A stretch of 64,000 nt of DNA from Vanrija pseudolonga (GCF_020906515.1 NC_085851.1:2728001-2792000); one strand, 5' to 3'; positions 10,696 to 21,776 are shown, numbered from the stretch's first letter. The notes: generated by a model not told the origin, from the letters alone. Numbers and translations are program-made.

Positions 10696-11220
10696 ATGCT
10701 CTTCAACATCAAGACCCTTGCCGTCGTCGCGGTCCTCGTCAACATCGGCTTGGCGGCACCAGTGGCCGAACCCGACCCTAACCCCGAAGCGACCACGGAG
10801 GTTACCACCCTTGTCGAGCGCGCCCCCTTCTACACGATCTGGCAAGTCCGCATCCAGCAGATCGACTGGACCTTCAAGACCCCAATTGGCGGCGGCGATG
10901 CAGTATTCGGCTACTCCATGTTCGAAGGCGGGACCTGCAAAGAGCTGCGCAACGAGAAGACCAACAAGAACTACGGCTTCCGAAGCCGCAAACCGTTCAG
11001 GCTGACGGCCGACAAACCCCTCAAGTTTGAAAACGTCGGCAGCCACGGCACAGTTGAGTACTGGCTACAGGACGACAACCTTGTCGGCTGGAAGCCCGGT
11101 CAGAAGGGATCACCTGCATCGGTTGCCTTCTGCGTGCCATCGAGGGACGACGAAAACACCGTCAATTTCTGCCAAGACTGGACCCAGAAACGACGCAAAT
11201 GGACCTGTGTCACCCTCTAA
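10696..11220 (+). CDS. Small secreted cysteine-containing protein, paralogue B
   Basis: An intronless frame of 174 residues from the ATG at 10696. The frame extends 20 codons further upstream, but only the internal Met starts a signal peptide (MLFNIKTLAVVAVLVNIGLA) matching A and C. The propeptide ends at Val-Glu-Arg, in place of the Lys-Arg seen in A and C, so kexin processing may be weaker or use another enzyme. Four cysteines fall at the conserved places (GTC, AFC, NFC, WTC). It shares DWTFKTP with A and KNYG, DKPL-[KR]-F and KWxC with C. Family function is unknown. Confidence 0.85.
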   Translation: MLFNIKTLAVVAVLVNIGLAAPVAEPDPNPEATTEVTTLVERAPFYTIWQVRIQQIDWTFKTPIGGGDAVFGYSMFEGGTCKELRNEKTNKNYGFRSRKPFRLTADKPLKFENVGSHGTVEYWLQDDNLVGWKPGQKGSPASVAFCVPSRDDENTVNFCQDWTQKRRKWTCVTL

Positions 11221-11950
11221 GGACGTGCTTTTGCTATCGGCCAATACGGTAGAAACTACCTGTCAGGCTTAACTGGTGCCATCAGTAAAACATAAACTTT
11301 TAGTTTGTCTCAGTAGTGGCGTGGCGGACAGCTGATGTAAACTGGCCCCATGACGCAGTGCCACCTAGGCAAACCTCTGATACCGGCGACTCCATGTACG
11401 TGCGTAGGTACACCTTAGCCTACACCTGCTCCCGGTAACCACGTTATGCAATAGAAGGAGCCATAGTGACTCTCTGACGTATCAGATGCAGATGGCCCCT
11501 CCGGGTGGCACCCGAACACAGCTGGCCCTCGAAGGCCTGGCCCGACCTCTCAGCGACGTGAGATGGGGTACCAGCTACCACGCAAGTGCAATGCTACGCA
11601 CTCCTGGAGTGTCCCTCTGGAAAGTGTTTCAAGTTGACACCGCAAGGCTTCCAAGCTCGAAGTCGCCGGAGCCTGCGCTCGAGTATGACAGCAGCTTCGT
11701 ATGTACAGGGCCACACACGCACTACACCATCGTACGTGGTTACCCCTTGTTGCACTCTCCAGATGGTACGTGTCTGCCTTCTTACTCGCCAAGGAGTACG
11801 TGGGTAGCGCATCCTGTAACCATGGTTACACCTGCCATGGTCACACGAACATGCACCCACCCACACAGCACAAAAGGTACTTAAGGCGACTCTGGAAGCC
11901 CGTGGCTCTAATTTATGGGACACCACCAAACACAACACAGACACCCCACA
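11221..11950. other. Intergenic between secreted genes B and C
   Basis: A 730-bp spacer. It retains scattered similarity to the upstream regions of A and B, for example a GTTATGCAA block near 11443 and the leader ending in CAATGCTCTTCAAC, but is more diverged. No gene is supported. Confidence 0.4.
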
Positions 11951-12448
11951 ATGCTCTTCAACATCAAGGCTCTCGCCGTTATAGCGGTCCTCGCCAACCT
12001 CGTCGTCGCAGCCCCCGTGGCCGAATCCGCCCCCGACACCTCCTCTCCTGACGCCGATGCCACTCTCGACAAGCGCCTCTCCGCCTACTCGGTCTGGCAG
12101 GTCAACTCCGGCGGAGCCCTCCACGGGTACACGATGTTCAGAGATGGAGACGTCTGCCGCAACCGCGGCCAGGAGCTGTTCGAAAAGAACTACGGCTACC
12201 TTAACCGCGCATTCACGCTGTCGCCGGACAAACCGCTCAGGTTTGACAATGTCGCTGGGCTCGGGACGGTCGAGTTCTGGTTGACCCCCAATGGGTCACT
12301 CGCCGGGAAACGGCCTGGTCAGAGCAGATCATCAGATTGGGGCGTTGCCTCGTGCCGGCCTGCCAGCGGCGATAAAGTCGGTGAAAGCGTCTGCAAGGGT
12401 TTGGGGGGCTCGGAGGACAGGCGCAAGTGGCTCTGCGTGGTCACCTAG
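11951..12448 (+). CDS. Small secreted cysteine-containing protein, paralogue C
   Basis: An intronless 165-residue protein from the ATG at 11951; the 12 in-frame codons before it do not look like signal sequence. The signal peptide (MLFNIKALAVIAVLANLVVA) and a propeptide ending in Leu-Asp-Lys-Arg are followed by a mature chain with four conserved cysteines (DVC, ASC, SVC, WLC). Compared with A and B it lacks about ten residues, including the DWTFKTP block, but keeps KNYG, the PDKPLRF block, GTVEFW and KWLC. The frame is intact, so the missing block looks like tolerated divergence within the family. Function unknown. Confidence 0.83.
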   Translation: MLFNIKALAVIAVLANLVVAAPVAESAPDTSSPDADATLDKRLSAYSVWQVNSGGALHGYTMFRDGDVCRNRGQELFEKNYGYLNRAFTLSPDKPLRFDNVAGLGTVEFWLTPNGSLAGKRPGQSRSSDWGVASCRPASGDKVGESVCKGLGGSEDRRKWLCVVT

Positions 12449-13206
12449 GCGCTTTCTTCTCCGCCACGCCAAAGTGCCCACACCACCGTAGCTACCTCCG
12501 ACCTGGAACTAGTGCAATCCTTCCCTTGATGCAGACATGAAGAAGCGTAATCGTCTCAGTGCTGTCTCACCAGCGGGTGAAATGGGGGCAAAGACAAAGG
12601 GCCGATAGTAATACAAGTGCCGCGCACATACACTGCTCTCGAGGGAGAGGAAGGCCAGCGGTGCTTCCACGGCTCTGTGACAGCTCGAGAGACGCCACAA
12701 GGCTTGTCCAGCTGTGTCCAACCTCATGCACTCCAACCCATGACGTCACTGATTATAATTTTTCTTTGTTTTGAGCAAGTGGAGGGTGTTTCCTCGCGTC
12801 CGCGCCGATCTGGAGGGACGATTCCCGCGTCCACTGCCCTCAGAGTGCAACAGGGAGATGCATAGGTATATGGAAGTACATGCATGTGTCCGTTGAACGG
12901 TTCCGTCCTGTCTCTCCGTGCATACTGCCCACGCCGCGCGCGCACGGCCGTGTGTGGAGGGGTCCTTCTGCTCCCTTCGCCGACTCGGACGCCGCTTCGC
13001 ACCAACTTCTTCGCCCCACGCAGAACGCAGCATACGAGGGAAAGGAGAGAGCGGGCTGCACCCCCTCGCACCCGTATTTAGACCCTTGGACCATCAGGGA
13101 GAGGAGGGGGAGGGGGGTGAAGGAAGGGGACTGGAGGAGGGCGAGGCCAGCTAAACCCTGTCCCAACGCACCTTATCTACATCTACATACGCGTCCTAAA
13201 AAGCTA
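12449..13206. other. Intergenic between secreted gene C and tRNA-Lys copy 2
   Basis: This 758-bp stretch has no convincing coding frame. Its right end carries AAAAAG just before 13207, which is a pol III terminator (CTTTTT) for the minus-strand tRNA. Confidence 0.45.
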
Positions 13207-13290
13207 AGCCTAGTATGGGGCTCGAACCCATGACATTTTGATGTCTTATGTAGTAAGAGTCAAACTATCTACCGACTGATATAACCAGGC
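13207..13290 (-). tRNA. tRNA-Lys(CUU), copy 2, with 11-nt intron
   Basis: Exons are identical to the copy at 8238-8323 and give the same cloverleaf and CTT anticodon. The intron after position 37 is 11 nt instead of 13 and differs in its 3' half. The 3' flank (AAGCTAAGCCTAG on the plus strand) resembles that of copy 1 (AAGCGTAAGCCTAG). A T5 run follows on the minus strand. The orientation is the same as copy 1. Confidence 0.93.
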
Positions 13291-13612
13291 CTGCAAATTT
13301 TGCCTCCGGCGAGGTTATGAGTGGCGGCGAGCGTGGCGCCGTGGGTGTGGCGGGGAGGGTGTTGGATGCTGTGTCTGTGCGAGTGCTGTGGGCAGCACAA
13401 ACCTTGTGTCTTGTCGCGTGCTCGAACCCGCACTGTCAAGTGGGGGAGAGACGCTGGCGGCTGTGCTAGAGCTGGAGCCTGGCACTTCGTGGTGCGGGTG
13501 CAAGTCTCCCTACCCCCATTCGTCCACATGAGTGCTCGGGACACGTGAAGGCCTTGGAAAACACACTGCATCTATGTCTATGATTATAAAAGTCGCGAGC
13601 CCCAGAGCCAAC
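13291..13612. other. Intergenic, tRNA-Lys copy 2 to ABC transporter 3' end
   Basis: This 322-bp gap holds the 3' flank of the transporter gene and the 5' flank of the tRNA. Nothing else is seen. Confidence 0.45.
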
Positions 13613-16600
13613 CTACTTGGCCGTCTTGGTCGCCTTGCTGCGGAGCTTGAGGAGGAGGAAGACGAAGCCGTACGACGAGATACAGAAGAGGAGGGTGATG
13701 AGGATGCCCTTCCAGCCGTCGAAGCGGCGCTTCATCTCCATGGTGGCGAGGTACTCGTTGCCCTGCGAGTAGCCGCAGTAAGCGCAGAGCAGCTTGTTGG
13801 CGGGGTCCTTGAGGTAGCCCGAGGCATGCTTCATGAACGGCGCCATGTACTCGCCGCAGGTCATGTTGGCGGGCGGGAAGAAGTAGCCGAGCTCGTAGTC
13901 CTTGCAGTGGACTTTGACGTTCCAGATGGGCCACACGAGCAGGCCTTCCATGAGGTAGGTGAACGGGTTGAGGTAGTACACTGGGTGTGTGTGAGTGGGT
14001 TGTTCCTGAGGGGTATGACGCCGTGCCTACTCACTCCAGTAGCGCCAGAAGGCCGTGATGGCCTGGTAAGGGATGATGACGCCAGCGAAGAGCATGAGCG
14101 TGCCCATGAGGAGCGGGAGGATGAGGGCCGCGAAGACGGGGTTGGGGGCGTACGCGGCGATGAACTGGCCGATCTGGGAATGTCAGTACCTGTGGATTCC
14201 TGCAGTATGCACGGCGCGACTTACACCCGTGTAGAGCGCCTCATAGAGCACCATCTGGAGGAAGACTGGGCCCGCAGCACCCGCGCTCAAGTCGAGCCCG
14301 GCAGCAAAGTACCAGCAGACAAAGTAGAAGAAAGCGCAGAGGACGAGGTATGGCCACTCAGCGACAATCTCGCCGACGACGAAGCATGTCCACGAGTAGA
14401 ACTTTGCCTTCTTCTCGCGGGTCTCAAAGATGTCGCGGTTGGCGATAAACTTGGGCTGCGTCTGGACGATGACACCGGGCGCGACGAACACGAACACGAC
14501 GATCGTGAACAGCCTGTTCTGGAGATTGGCGTAGCTGTTGCCGAGCTGGTAGAACGAGAAACCGGAAATCAGGCCGACGAGGATATGCAGCGCAAACTTG
14601 TTGGCGACGTACTCAAAGTCGCGGTACAGCTGCACGCTGGCGCGCTTCATCACGAGACGCATCTGCGTCCACGTGGTGGCTGCAAACTCGTGGTCGTCCG
14701 CCTCGTCGATGGCGGGCGCGCCGAGCGCGCTCTCCGCCTTGAGCGCCTCGAGGTCGGCGACCATCTGCGCGCGCTCCTCCGACTCGAGCCACACGTCAGC
14801 CCAGTCGCGCCCGAGCGAGTGCTCGCCCGACACGATGTCGATCATGAACTCGGCCGGGTTGACGTCTGCCGGCCACGGCACGCCGCGCGAGACAAAGTAC
14901 TCCTTGAGCGCGGCAATCGCGCCAAAGTACACGGTGCGGCCGCCGCCCTTGAGCAGGAGGAGCTGGTCAAAGCCCGCAAAGAGCGCCGCGGACGGCTGGT
15001 GGATCGTGCACAGGATGCTCTGGCCCGTCGCGGCGAGCTTGCGCAGGAACGACACGATGAGGAACGAGCTCTGCCCGTCCAGTCCCGAGGTCGGCTCGTC
15101 GAGGAACAGCAGGGTCGGGCGCGAGACGAGCTCGACGCCAATGTTGAGGCGCTTGCGCTGCTCGATGCTGAGGCCTTCGCCGGGCACGCCGATGATAGCG
15201 TCCTGGATGTCCTCGAGCTCGAGGAGCTCGACGATCGTGTCGACGTATGCGAGCTTTTCCTTCTCGCTCAGCGAGCGCGGCTGGCGCAGGAGCGCGGAGA
15301 ACTCGAGGGCTTCACGGACGGTCGCTTGCGGGAGGTGCACGTCCAGCTGCTCGCAGTAGCCCGTGGTGCGCTGGAACGAGACGGGCAGCGGGCGGCCATT
15401 CAGCGTGACGGTGCCGGTGATTGTGCCCTCCGACTTGCGTGCCGCGAGCACGTCCATGAGCGTCGTCTTGCCCGCGCCACTCGAGCCCATGAGCGCTGTG
15501 ATGGTCCCAGCCTTGCAGTAGCCCGTGACGTGGTCCAGGAGCTGGAGGTCGCCGTTGCGCGTGGGGACAGTGTAGCAGATATCCTGCCACGTGAAGGTCG
15601 TGCCCTCGGTCGCGATGGCGCCCTTGTCGGCCTTCTCCACAGGGGTGCCGGTAGCCTTCTCGTTCAGAACCTGGGTGTCCGCGCCCTCCTCCTCGTCGCG
15701 GGGGGCGGTGCCACGCACGACCGACTCGGCTTTGAGCGCGCCGCCGCCGCCGCGCTTGTACACCGTCACGGCCTTGGACGAGCCAGCGGCCGGCAGCCGC
15801 TCGAGGAAGTACATGCCGAGCGCGATGCTCGCGATCCAGAGCACGATGATGATGCCAAAGTTGCGGCCGACGTGGGCGGTGGAAAACTCGAGCACGAGGC
15901 GGAGGTACTCTGTGCCGTCGACGACGGTGGTGCCAAACTCGGCGCCGGGGAGCGCACAGCCGGCCGGCTTGCCCTCGTACCCCGGCCCGTAGGGCGCGCG
16001 GAGCGGGGGCGCGCACTCGAACTTGAGGCCGTCGAGCTGGCCTGCGACCATCGCCTCGAAGCCGTAGTAGACCGGGCTGAGCCAGCGCACCCACGCGAAC
16101 CACGGGTGCATGGACGGCGTGTAGATCGCAAAGCCGCCGTACATGATCATGAAGAGGAAGACGGCGCCGGTCATCTTGGACGCGTTGTGGAAGTTGTTGA
16201 ACGCGTACCCGATTGCGCGGAAGATGGACGAGAAGATGAGCGCGGTGAGGAACGTCGCCGCGAAGCAGATGAAGAACTGCCCCGCCGAGTGGCGCAGGTC
16301 GGCCATGAAGTAGGTCACGATGACGAAGAACAGGTTTTGGACAAAGTAGATTGGCAGGTCGACGATTGTCTGCGCGAGCAGGATCACACTCGGCCGGTAC
16401 ATCGAGTATGCCTTGTGCTTGGCCGTCACCGCGCGGCCCTGGAACGACGCCGCGACGTCGGAGAAGCCAAGGATGGCCGGGAACATCATGGTCATGAAGA
16501 TGACGCCGGCGCGGAGGTACTGGGGTGTGTTAGCATGTCGCGTTGCGTCGCCCGCCTCGCAGCTAGCTACGCACCAACCCCGTCGTCGTCGAGGACACCT

Positions 16601-18143
16601 TGTAAAACACGGAGCCGTTGACCAGGCCCATGACCAGCGTAGTCACCTGGCGCGCCCAGAAGCTCCACTGGTCGCCCCAGCGCTGCTGCGCGTGGCGGAT
16701 AGTCGCGGTCTGGATCTGCTGGAAGTATGACGCCTTCTGCGCGAGCCCTTTGAACGCGTGCGCGCTCTTCTGGAGCGCGACATATTCCTTGAGGTTGTGC
16801 GACTCTGCCTCGCGCGCCGCGCTGTCAGCGAGGGTGGCGTCCACCTCGGCGCGCATGCGGCGCGCGATCTCGGAGCCCTTGTACGCGGCGGCGAACTCGC
16901 TCGCGGTGTTGGGCACGCGGCCCTCGAACCCGGGGCGCACTCGCCGCTCGTTGGCGGCAGTGGCGGCCGTCAGAAAGTCGGCCGTGTTCGCGCCGTCCAT
17001 GTGCTCGAGGCCCAGCGCCTCAAAGTAGCTGCGTGCCTCGCTCCTCGGGCCGTAGTAGATCACCTGCCCCTCAGCGATGACGGTCACCTTGTCGAAGCGC
17101 TCGTACATGCTGTTGCCCGCCTGGTACAGCGAGAGCACGTTGATGCGGCGCCCGACGTCGCACAGCGTGCGGCAGATCTTGACGAACTGCAGCGCCGTGT
17201 TGGCGTCGAGGCCGCGCGTCGCATTGTCCCAGCACTGCACTTGCGCGTGCGTGCTGTACGCCTCGGCGAGGGTGACGCGCTTGCGCTCGCCGCCCGACAC
17301 GCCGCGCACGAACTGGTCGCCGACCTTGGTGTCGAGTGTGTTGGCGATATGGAACGTGTTGAGCACGTCGTGCTTCGCCTTGGAGGTGTACTCTGCGCTT
17401 GTGATCACCTGGCCGTCGTGGTGCTCGCGCGCGCGCTTGCTCGGCGCCTCCATGCGCAGCGCAAAGTCCATCGTCTCGCCGACAGTGAGGTTGGCGTCGT
17501 GCACCTCGTCCTCGGAGATGAAGGACACCTCGCCGCGGAGCGGGCGGAAGGCCTTGTCCTTGGCCTTCATGCTGCCGTAGTACACTGCGCCATCGACGCC
17601 GGCGTACGCGCCGTGGTGGCCCGAGAGCGCCTTGAGGAATGTCGAGCAGCCGGAGCCTGGCCGACCGACGACGAGCATCATCTCTCCGGGGGCGAGCACG
17701 CCGCTGAACCCGTCGAGGAGGAACCGCTGCCCCTTCTTCAGGCGCGGGTCGTGCGCGACCTCGCCTGAGCGGGCCTTGGAGATCTGCTGTGCGCGCTTGC
17801 CCGTCGTCCAGGCGCCCCACGGCATGAGCAGGTTGGACACGTCCTTCTGGAAGTGGACGTCATCGGCACCGCCACGCCCGCGCACAGACAGGTTGTCCCA
17901 TGTCAGCGTGAAAGCATGCTGCTTCGGGTCGACGCCGACGGCCTCGAGCGCCGCCTGGTCGGCCTGGAACTGGGTCAGCTCTGCTCTTCTCGCCCGCACG
18001 GCGAAGCTCACCTTGAGCTGGGCCTCAAAGTCCCACTTGTCCTCGTTCTTCGCTTGCGCCTTCTTGGCCTTCGGCGCCTTGTGCAGCGTCACCTGCGAGT
18101 CGGCGGGCCCGCTGGCACTGCCAGGTTTCGGTTCTGCAGTCAT
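13613..18143 (-). CDS. PDR-family (ABCG) full-size ABC transporter
   Basis: Exports hydrophobic compounds across the plasma membrane using ATP. Exons are 18143-16575, 16519-14225, 14173-14035 and 13980-13613, giving 1456 residues, the usual PDR length. The order is NBD-TMD-NBD-TMD. NBD1 has the fungal-PDR degenerate P-loop GRPGSGCST (residues about 160-168), signature VSGGERKRV and a degenerate Walker B ([10 protein letters not shown]). NBD2 has a consensus P-loop GSSGAGKTT (about 867-875), a degenerate signature [12 protein letters not shown] and Walker [13 protein letters not shown]. Each TMD has about six hydrophobic helices, and a Cys-containing loop near the C-terminus (CGEY, CAYCGY) precedes the last helix. 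The asymmetry of the sites is normal for Pdr5/Snq2/Bfr1 relatives. Substrates cannot be inferred. All three splice joins keep frame. Confidence 0.95.
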
Positions 18144-19268
18144 TGTGGGTTGTTGTTGGGGTCTACGTCCCCGCTCCTCTCGCCGACCGAAGTATTTATC
18201 ATCTCTGCGTCTCTACATTCTCGTCCTCGGCATGCCTGCCTGGCCGAGGGGACACACCCAAGCCAAGGCGCCGCCGCCTACGTTAGAAAGCCAGCGCCGC
18301 CCTGTCCTGCCTGTCAGTGGCCTGAGGTCAGCGGGTTGCCGACTGCTGGCAGTGCGTGCATGCACCGCGGCCGTGCAGCGGGCATCGGCTTGAATGGCAA
18401 GCCAAGTGAACAACACGGCGCTCACGGCGTATCTCTTGTCGTCTTGCCGGGTGAGATCGGCACCGACACCGCGCCGATAAAGGGTCACAAAACGCCACAC
18501 GCCACGGAACCAGGTTTATCTTTGGCCGGCAGCCGCGACGCCACGCGCCACAAGGTCCCCGAGGCGCAGAGGGGAGGGAGCAAGATGTCAACTTTTCCAT
18601 CTGTCATCGGTGCATGTGGGCAGTTTGGTCATCGGCGCGCGGTGTGCGGTGTGCACGCAGAGAAGCGGCGCGGCGCACAGCGTGCAGGCAGACACGCTGT
18701 GCTGTCAGCGCACACGCCTTGCCCACCTACGTCTCCCGTGATCTTCGCGCAATCCAACCCTGCCTGCCTGCCTTCCTTGGCCCAACTGCTGCCAATTTAA
18801 TGTTTGCCACTGCCAAGCGCGATTTGAGCGCGAGGATCACCAAGGACCGAGGGTCCGACAGGAATGAATCCCAGTCCCCGCCCCGACCTCGCCGAGCGAG
18901 CGAGTCGGCCCGGCGAAACTCGTCCCGGTGGCCGTGCGCTGCTGGCACCTGGCACATGCTGCCTGCCTGCCTGGCGGGCATGCACGCACACGGGCTTGGC
19001 GGCCGCGTCGTCGGTGCGGGCATTTCCGCGGACTCGCCTGTCCCCGCCTCGGACTGGAGCTTTGCCGGCGTACTTCCCGGCTTGCCGCCGACAGCGGGGG
19101 GCGGCGCGGCGAGCGTTCGCCGGCTTGCTCGAGCCCGCGCCACGTCGAGGAGTGAGCTCGAGGACGGTGCAGGACCGGTACACCTCAGGGAAGCAGCAAG
19201 TGCGAGGCGCCCGCTCGCCCCCACGACCCCGCTCACACCCCCTCCCTCCCCCTGTCCCCAACCAACCA
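18144..19268. other. Intergenic, transporter promoter to tRNA pair
   Basis: This 1.1-kb gap lies upstream of the transporter gene. Open frames here are GC-driven and lack protein-like composition. It probably contains the transporter promoter; no specific drug-response element can be claimed. Confidence 0.45.
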
Positions 19269-19358
19269 GGCCACTTAGCTCAGCTGGTTAGAGCGCATGC
19301 TTAACACTCGATCCGGGCGCTACGCATGAGGTCGGCGGTTCGATCCCGCCAGAGGTCA
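19269..19358 (+). tRNA. tRNA-Val(AAC) with 16-nt intron
   Basis: GGCCACT pairs with AGAGGTC except for an A.A mismatch at 5-68. The D arm is GCTC/GAGC, the anticodon stem CATGC/GCATG, and the T arm GGCGG/CCGCC around TTCGATC. The loop TTAACA gives anticodon AAC, followed by a 16-nt intron after position 37. The gene ends only 13 bp before the next tRNA and no T-run lies between them. Confidence 0.88.
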
Positions 19359-19371
19359 GTGCAAGCAGTTC

Positions 19372-19475
19372 TCTTCGCTAGTATATCGGTTAGTATAACC
19401 GCCTCTCATTGAGGGATTGTCTGTCGCAAGGCAGCGAGGTCGCGGTAGAGCAGGGTTCGACTCCCTGGCGGAGAA
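19372..19475 (+). tRNA. tRNA-Glu(CUC) with intron of about 32 nt
   Basis: The acceptor TCTTCGC pairs with GCGGAGA (one T.G), the anticodon stem is ACCGC/GCGGT, and the T arm CAGGG/CCCTG surrounds TTCGACT. The loop CTCTCA gives anticodon CTC. An intron of about 32 nt, itself able to fold, sits after position 37. TTTT follows at about 19481-19484, the first plausible pol III terminator after tRNA-Val, which suggests one transcript for both. Confidence 0.87.
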
Positions 19476-20061
19476 TACGGTTTTGCCGGGCGTGCATGCT
19501 TTTGGAGGGGGAGAGGCTGGGCCTGGGGACGCGGTGGATGTGAGAGAGTCGTTGTGGGGTTGTTGGTTGGATGGTTGAACGGTAGGACGGGTCGAGGGGA
19601 GGGGCGAGGAAGGAGAAGGAGGTGGTGGTTGGTGCCAAGTGGCGGGGATCGGATCGCCTTTCAACCCCTCCACACACGCTTGCCCACCTGTAGCCTATTA
19701 TCACAGCAACCGTCTTCCTTATCTACGCCTGTCTAGTCCTGCACCATCCTCAGGGTTCGCGCGTAATCAGCCAGACATTGACGCGCAATCACGAGGTCTC
19801 ACCCATCATACCCCTGCTCCCCCACACCGGCAATCTTGTCCTGCCCCGTGCCGCCGCGACCCACTGGCCCCGACGCGCCTGATATCTGCGACATTGCGCG
19901 ACGATCACATGGGACCACGACCTCCCCCGGCATCTCGTACCCGGCGGCACTCGCTCAGACAAACTGCTGCATGCCTACACACAACCCTGTACACATGCCC
20001 ATACAGAATCGTACTTCCTACTGATGTTTTTTATTGCTGCTGCCAACCCGTCGTCGTTCCC
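19476..20061. other. Intergenic, tRNA pair to acyl-CoA dehydrogenase 3' end
   Basis: This 586-bp gap is the 3' flank of the dehydrogenase gene plus the pol III terminator region. I see no gene. Confidence 0.45.
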
Positions 20062-21776
20062 TTAAAGACGGGCGTGGTCGTTGCCGCGGCCGACGCCGAG
20101 AAGCTTCTGCTTCTGGCGGATCGACTCCTGGCGCTGCTGGAGGACGGGAAGGCGCTTCTTGAGCTCGACCTTGGCGACCTGCTGCTGGTGGACAGCGTCG
20201 GGGCCGTCGGCGTAGCGGAGGGTGCGGACAGCGGCCCAGAAGTAGGCAAGAGGAGTGTCCTGCGAGATACCCTCGGCACCGTGGACCTGCATGGCCTTGT
20301 CGATGACATCGAGAGCCATGGCGGGGACAGTGTACTTGGCGATGCCAATCTCCTTGAGGGCGCCCTTGGCCTTGGCGAGGTCAATCTGGCGGGCGGCCGC
20401 GATGGTGATGAGACGGCCCTGGTCGATACCGGCACGCGAGACGGCAATGTCCTGGAGGATGGTGCCGTGCTCCGAGAGCATCTTGCCGAAGGTCTTGCGC
20501 TGAGGGTTGGAGACGCGGAGGAGGAGGAGGTCGAGGGAGCGCGAGGCAATGCCAATGGTGCGCATGCAGTGGTGGATACGTCCGGGGCCGAGACGGGCCT
20601 GGAGCATCTCAAAGCCGCGGCCGAGGTTCTGCGAACCACCGGCAATGTCCTCAAGGTCGATCTCAACGTTGTTGTAGATGACCTCGCAGTGGCCCTCGGG
20701 GGCGTCGTCGTAGCCCATGACGGTCATGGGGCGGACGACCTCGACACCGGGGAGCGAAGTGTCGAGGATGATGATCGAGTGGCGCTTGTACTTGTCGGCG
20801 TTGTTGGGGTCGGTAACAGCGACGACAATGTGGACGGCGCAGCGGGGGTCACCGGCACCCGAGATCCACTAGGAATAGTGTTAGTCCGGCTACGACGGCT
20901 GTTGGCTCCGGGTCATGTGATACTCACCCACTTGTGGCCGTTGAGGATGAGCTTGTTGCCCTTGCGAACGGCGGTGGTGTTGCGGAGGTTGGAGGCGTCC
21001 GACGAGGCGATACCGTACTCGGTCATGGAGAAGGCCGAGCGGATCTTGCCGTCAACGAGGCCGTGGAGGTACTTGTCCTTCTGCTTGTCCGAGCCGAAGC
21101 GAGCAATGACCTCTGCGCGCACGGTCAGTCCAGAAACCTCGGGCAACGGGGGCCGGCGGCGACGAAAATATCTACTTACCCATGTTGCCGGTGTCAGGAG
21201 CCGAGCAGTTCATGGCCTGGGGGGCAAGGTGGGGCGAGTAGCCCGAGATCTCAGCAATGAGACCGTACTGGAGCGCCGTGTCAGTGTGCTTGTTCTGGCT
21301 GTCTGTTGCTACTGCTGCTATCACTCACCTCGAGGTTCGTGATACCGGCACCCGAGCCACGGGCGAGGTGCTGGAACTCGCCGCCCGAGAGCCAGAGGTT
21401 CCAGAGGCCGAGAGACTTGGCCTTGGCCTTGAGCGTCTCAAGGACGGGGGGGATCGAGGCCCATCGCTCGGGGCCGTGGGGGGCGAGCTGCTGGTGCCAG
21501 AGGGCCTCGGCGGGGATGCAGTCCTCCTCGACGAACGAGATGGCCTTGGAGAGGAGCTCGGCACCCTTGGCGGAGACGTGGGGCGCAAGCTGGTAGCGTT
21601 AGAAACTGTTTCGAAGGTTCTCGGTGTTCGGTGTGGGTGGGAGTCGGCAGCGCCGACGCCGACGTCGACCGCGATGGCGGTCGCCTCAACTTGCCAGCTT
21701 TCTGACAACTGCGCTCAATACTCACGAGGGCCCAGGTGCCATTGCCAAAGTAGGTTTCGAAACGAGGGTCAGTCAT
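20062..21776 (-). CDS. ACAD10/11-like acyl-CoA dehydrogenase, probable peroxisomal
   Basis: A flavoprotein introducing the alpha-beta double bond into acyl-CoAs. Exons are 21776-21726, 21589-21329, 21267-21180, 21112-20928 and 20868-20062, giving 463 residues. It follows the ACAD domain of animal ACAD11 closely: CIPAEALWHQQ, GLWNLWL, NCSAPDTGNM, FSMTEYGIASSDASN (FAD-binding), KWWISGAGDPRC, RLGPGRIHHCMRTIG, VHGAEGISQD and ADGPDAVH. There is no N-terminal kinase or hydrolase part as in human ACAD10/11. The C-terminus is Ala-Arg-Leu, a PTS1-type peroxisomal signal, pointing to peroxisomal beta-oxidation. An in-frame upstream ATG at 21887 could add 37 residues; I chose 21776 because the added segment is low-complexity (His/Asn-rich) and reads like leader. 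It is divergent from OLE1. Confidence 0.92.

Noticed and set aside
13532-16621. Plus-strand open frame of 1029 codons
   Set aside because: It is the antisense of the PDR transporter gene, whose motifs and splice sites are clear. The plus frame is Glu/Arg/Val-rich with no domain, a usual shadow in GC-rich DNA.
19639-21342. Plus-strand open frame of 567 codons
   Set aside because: It overlaps the acyl-CoA dehydrogenase exons on the other strand and starts in intergenic low-complexity DNA. No domain is visible.
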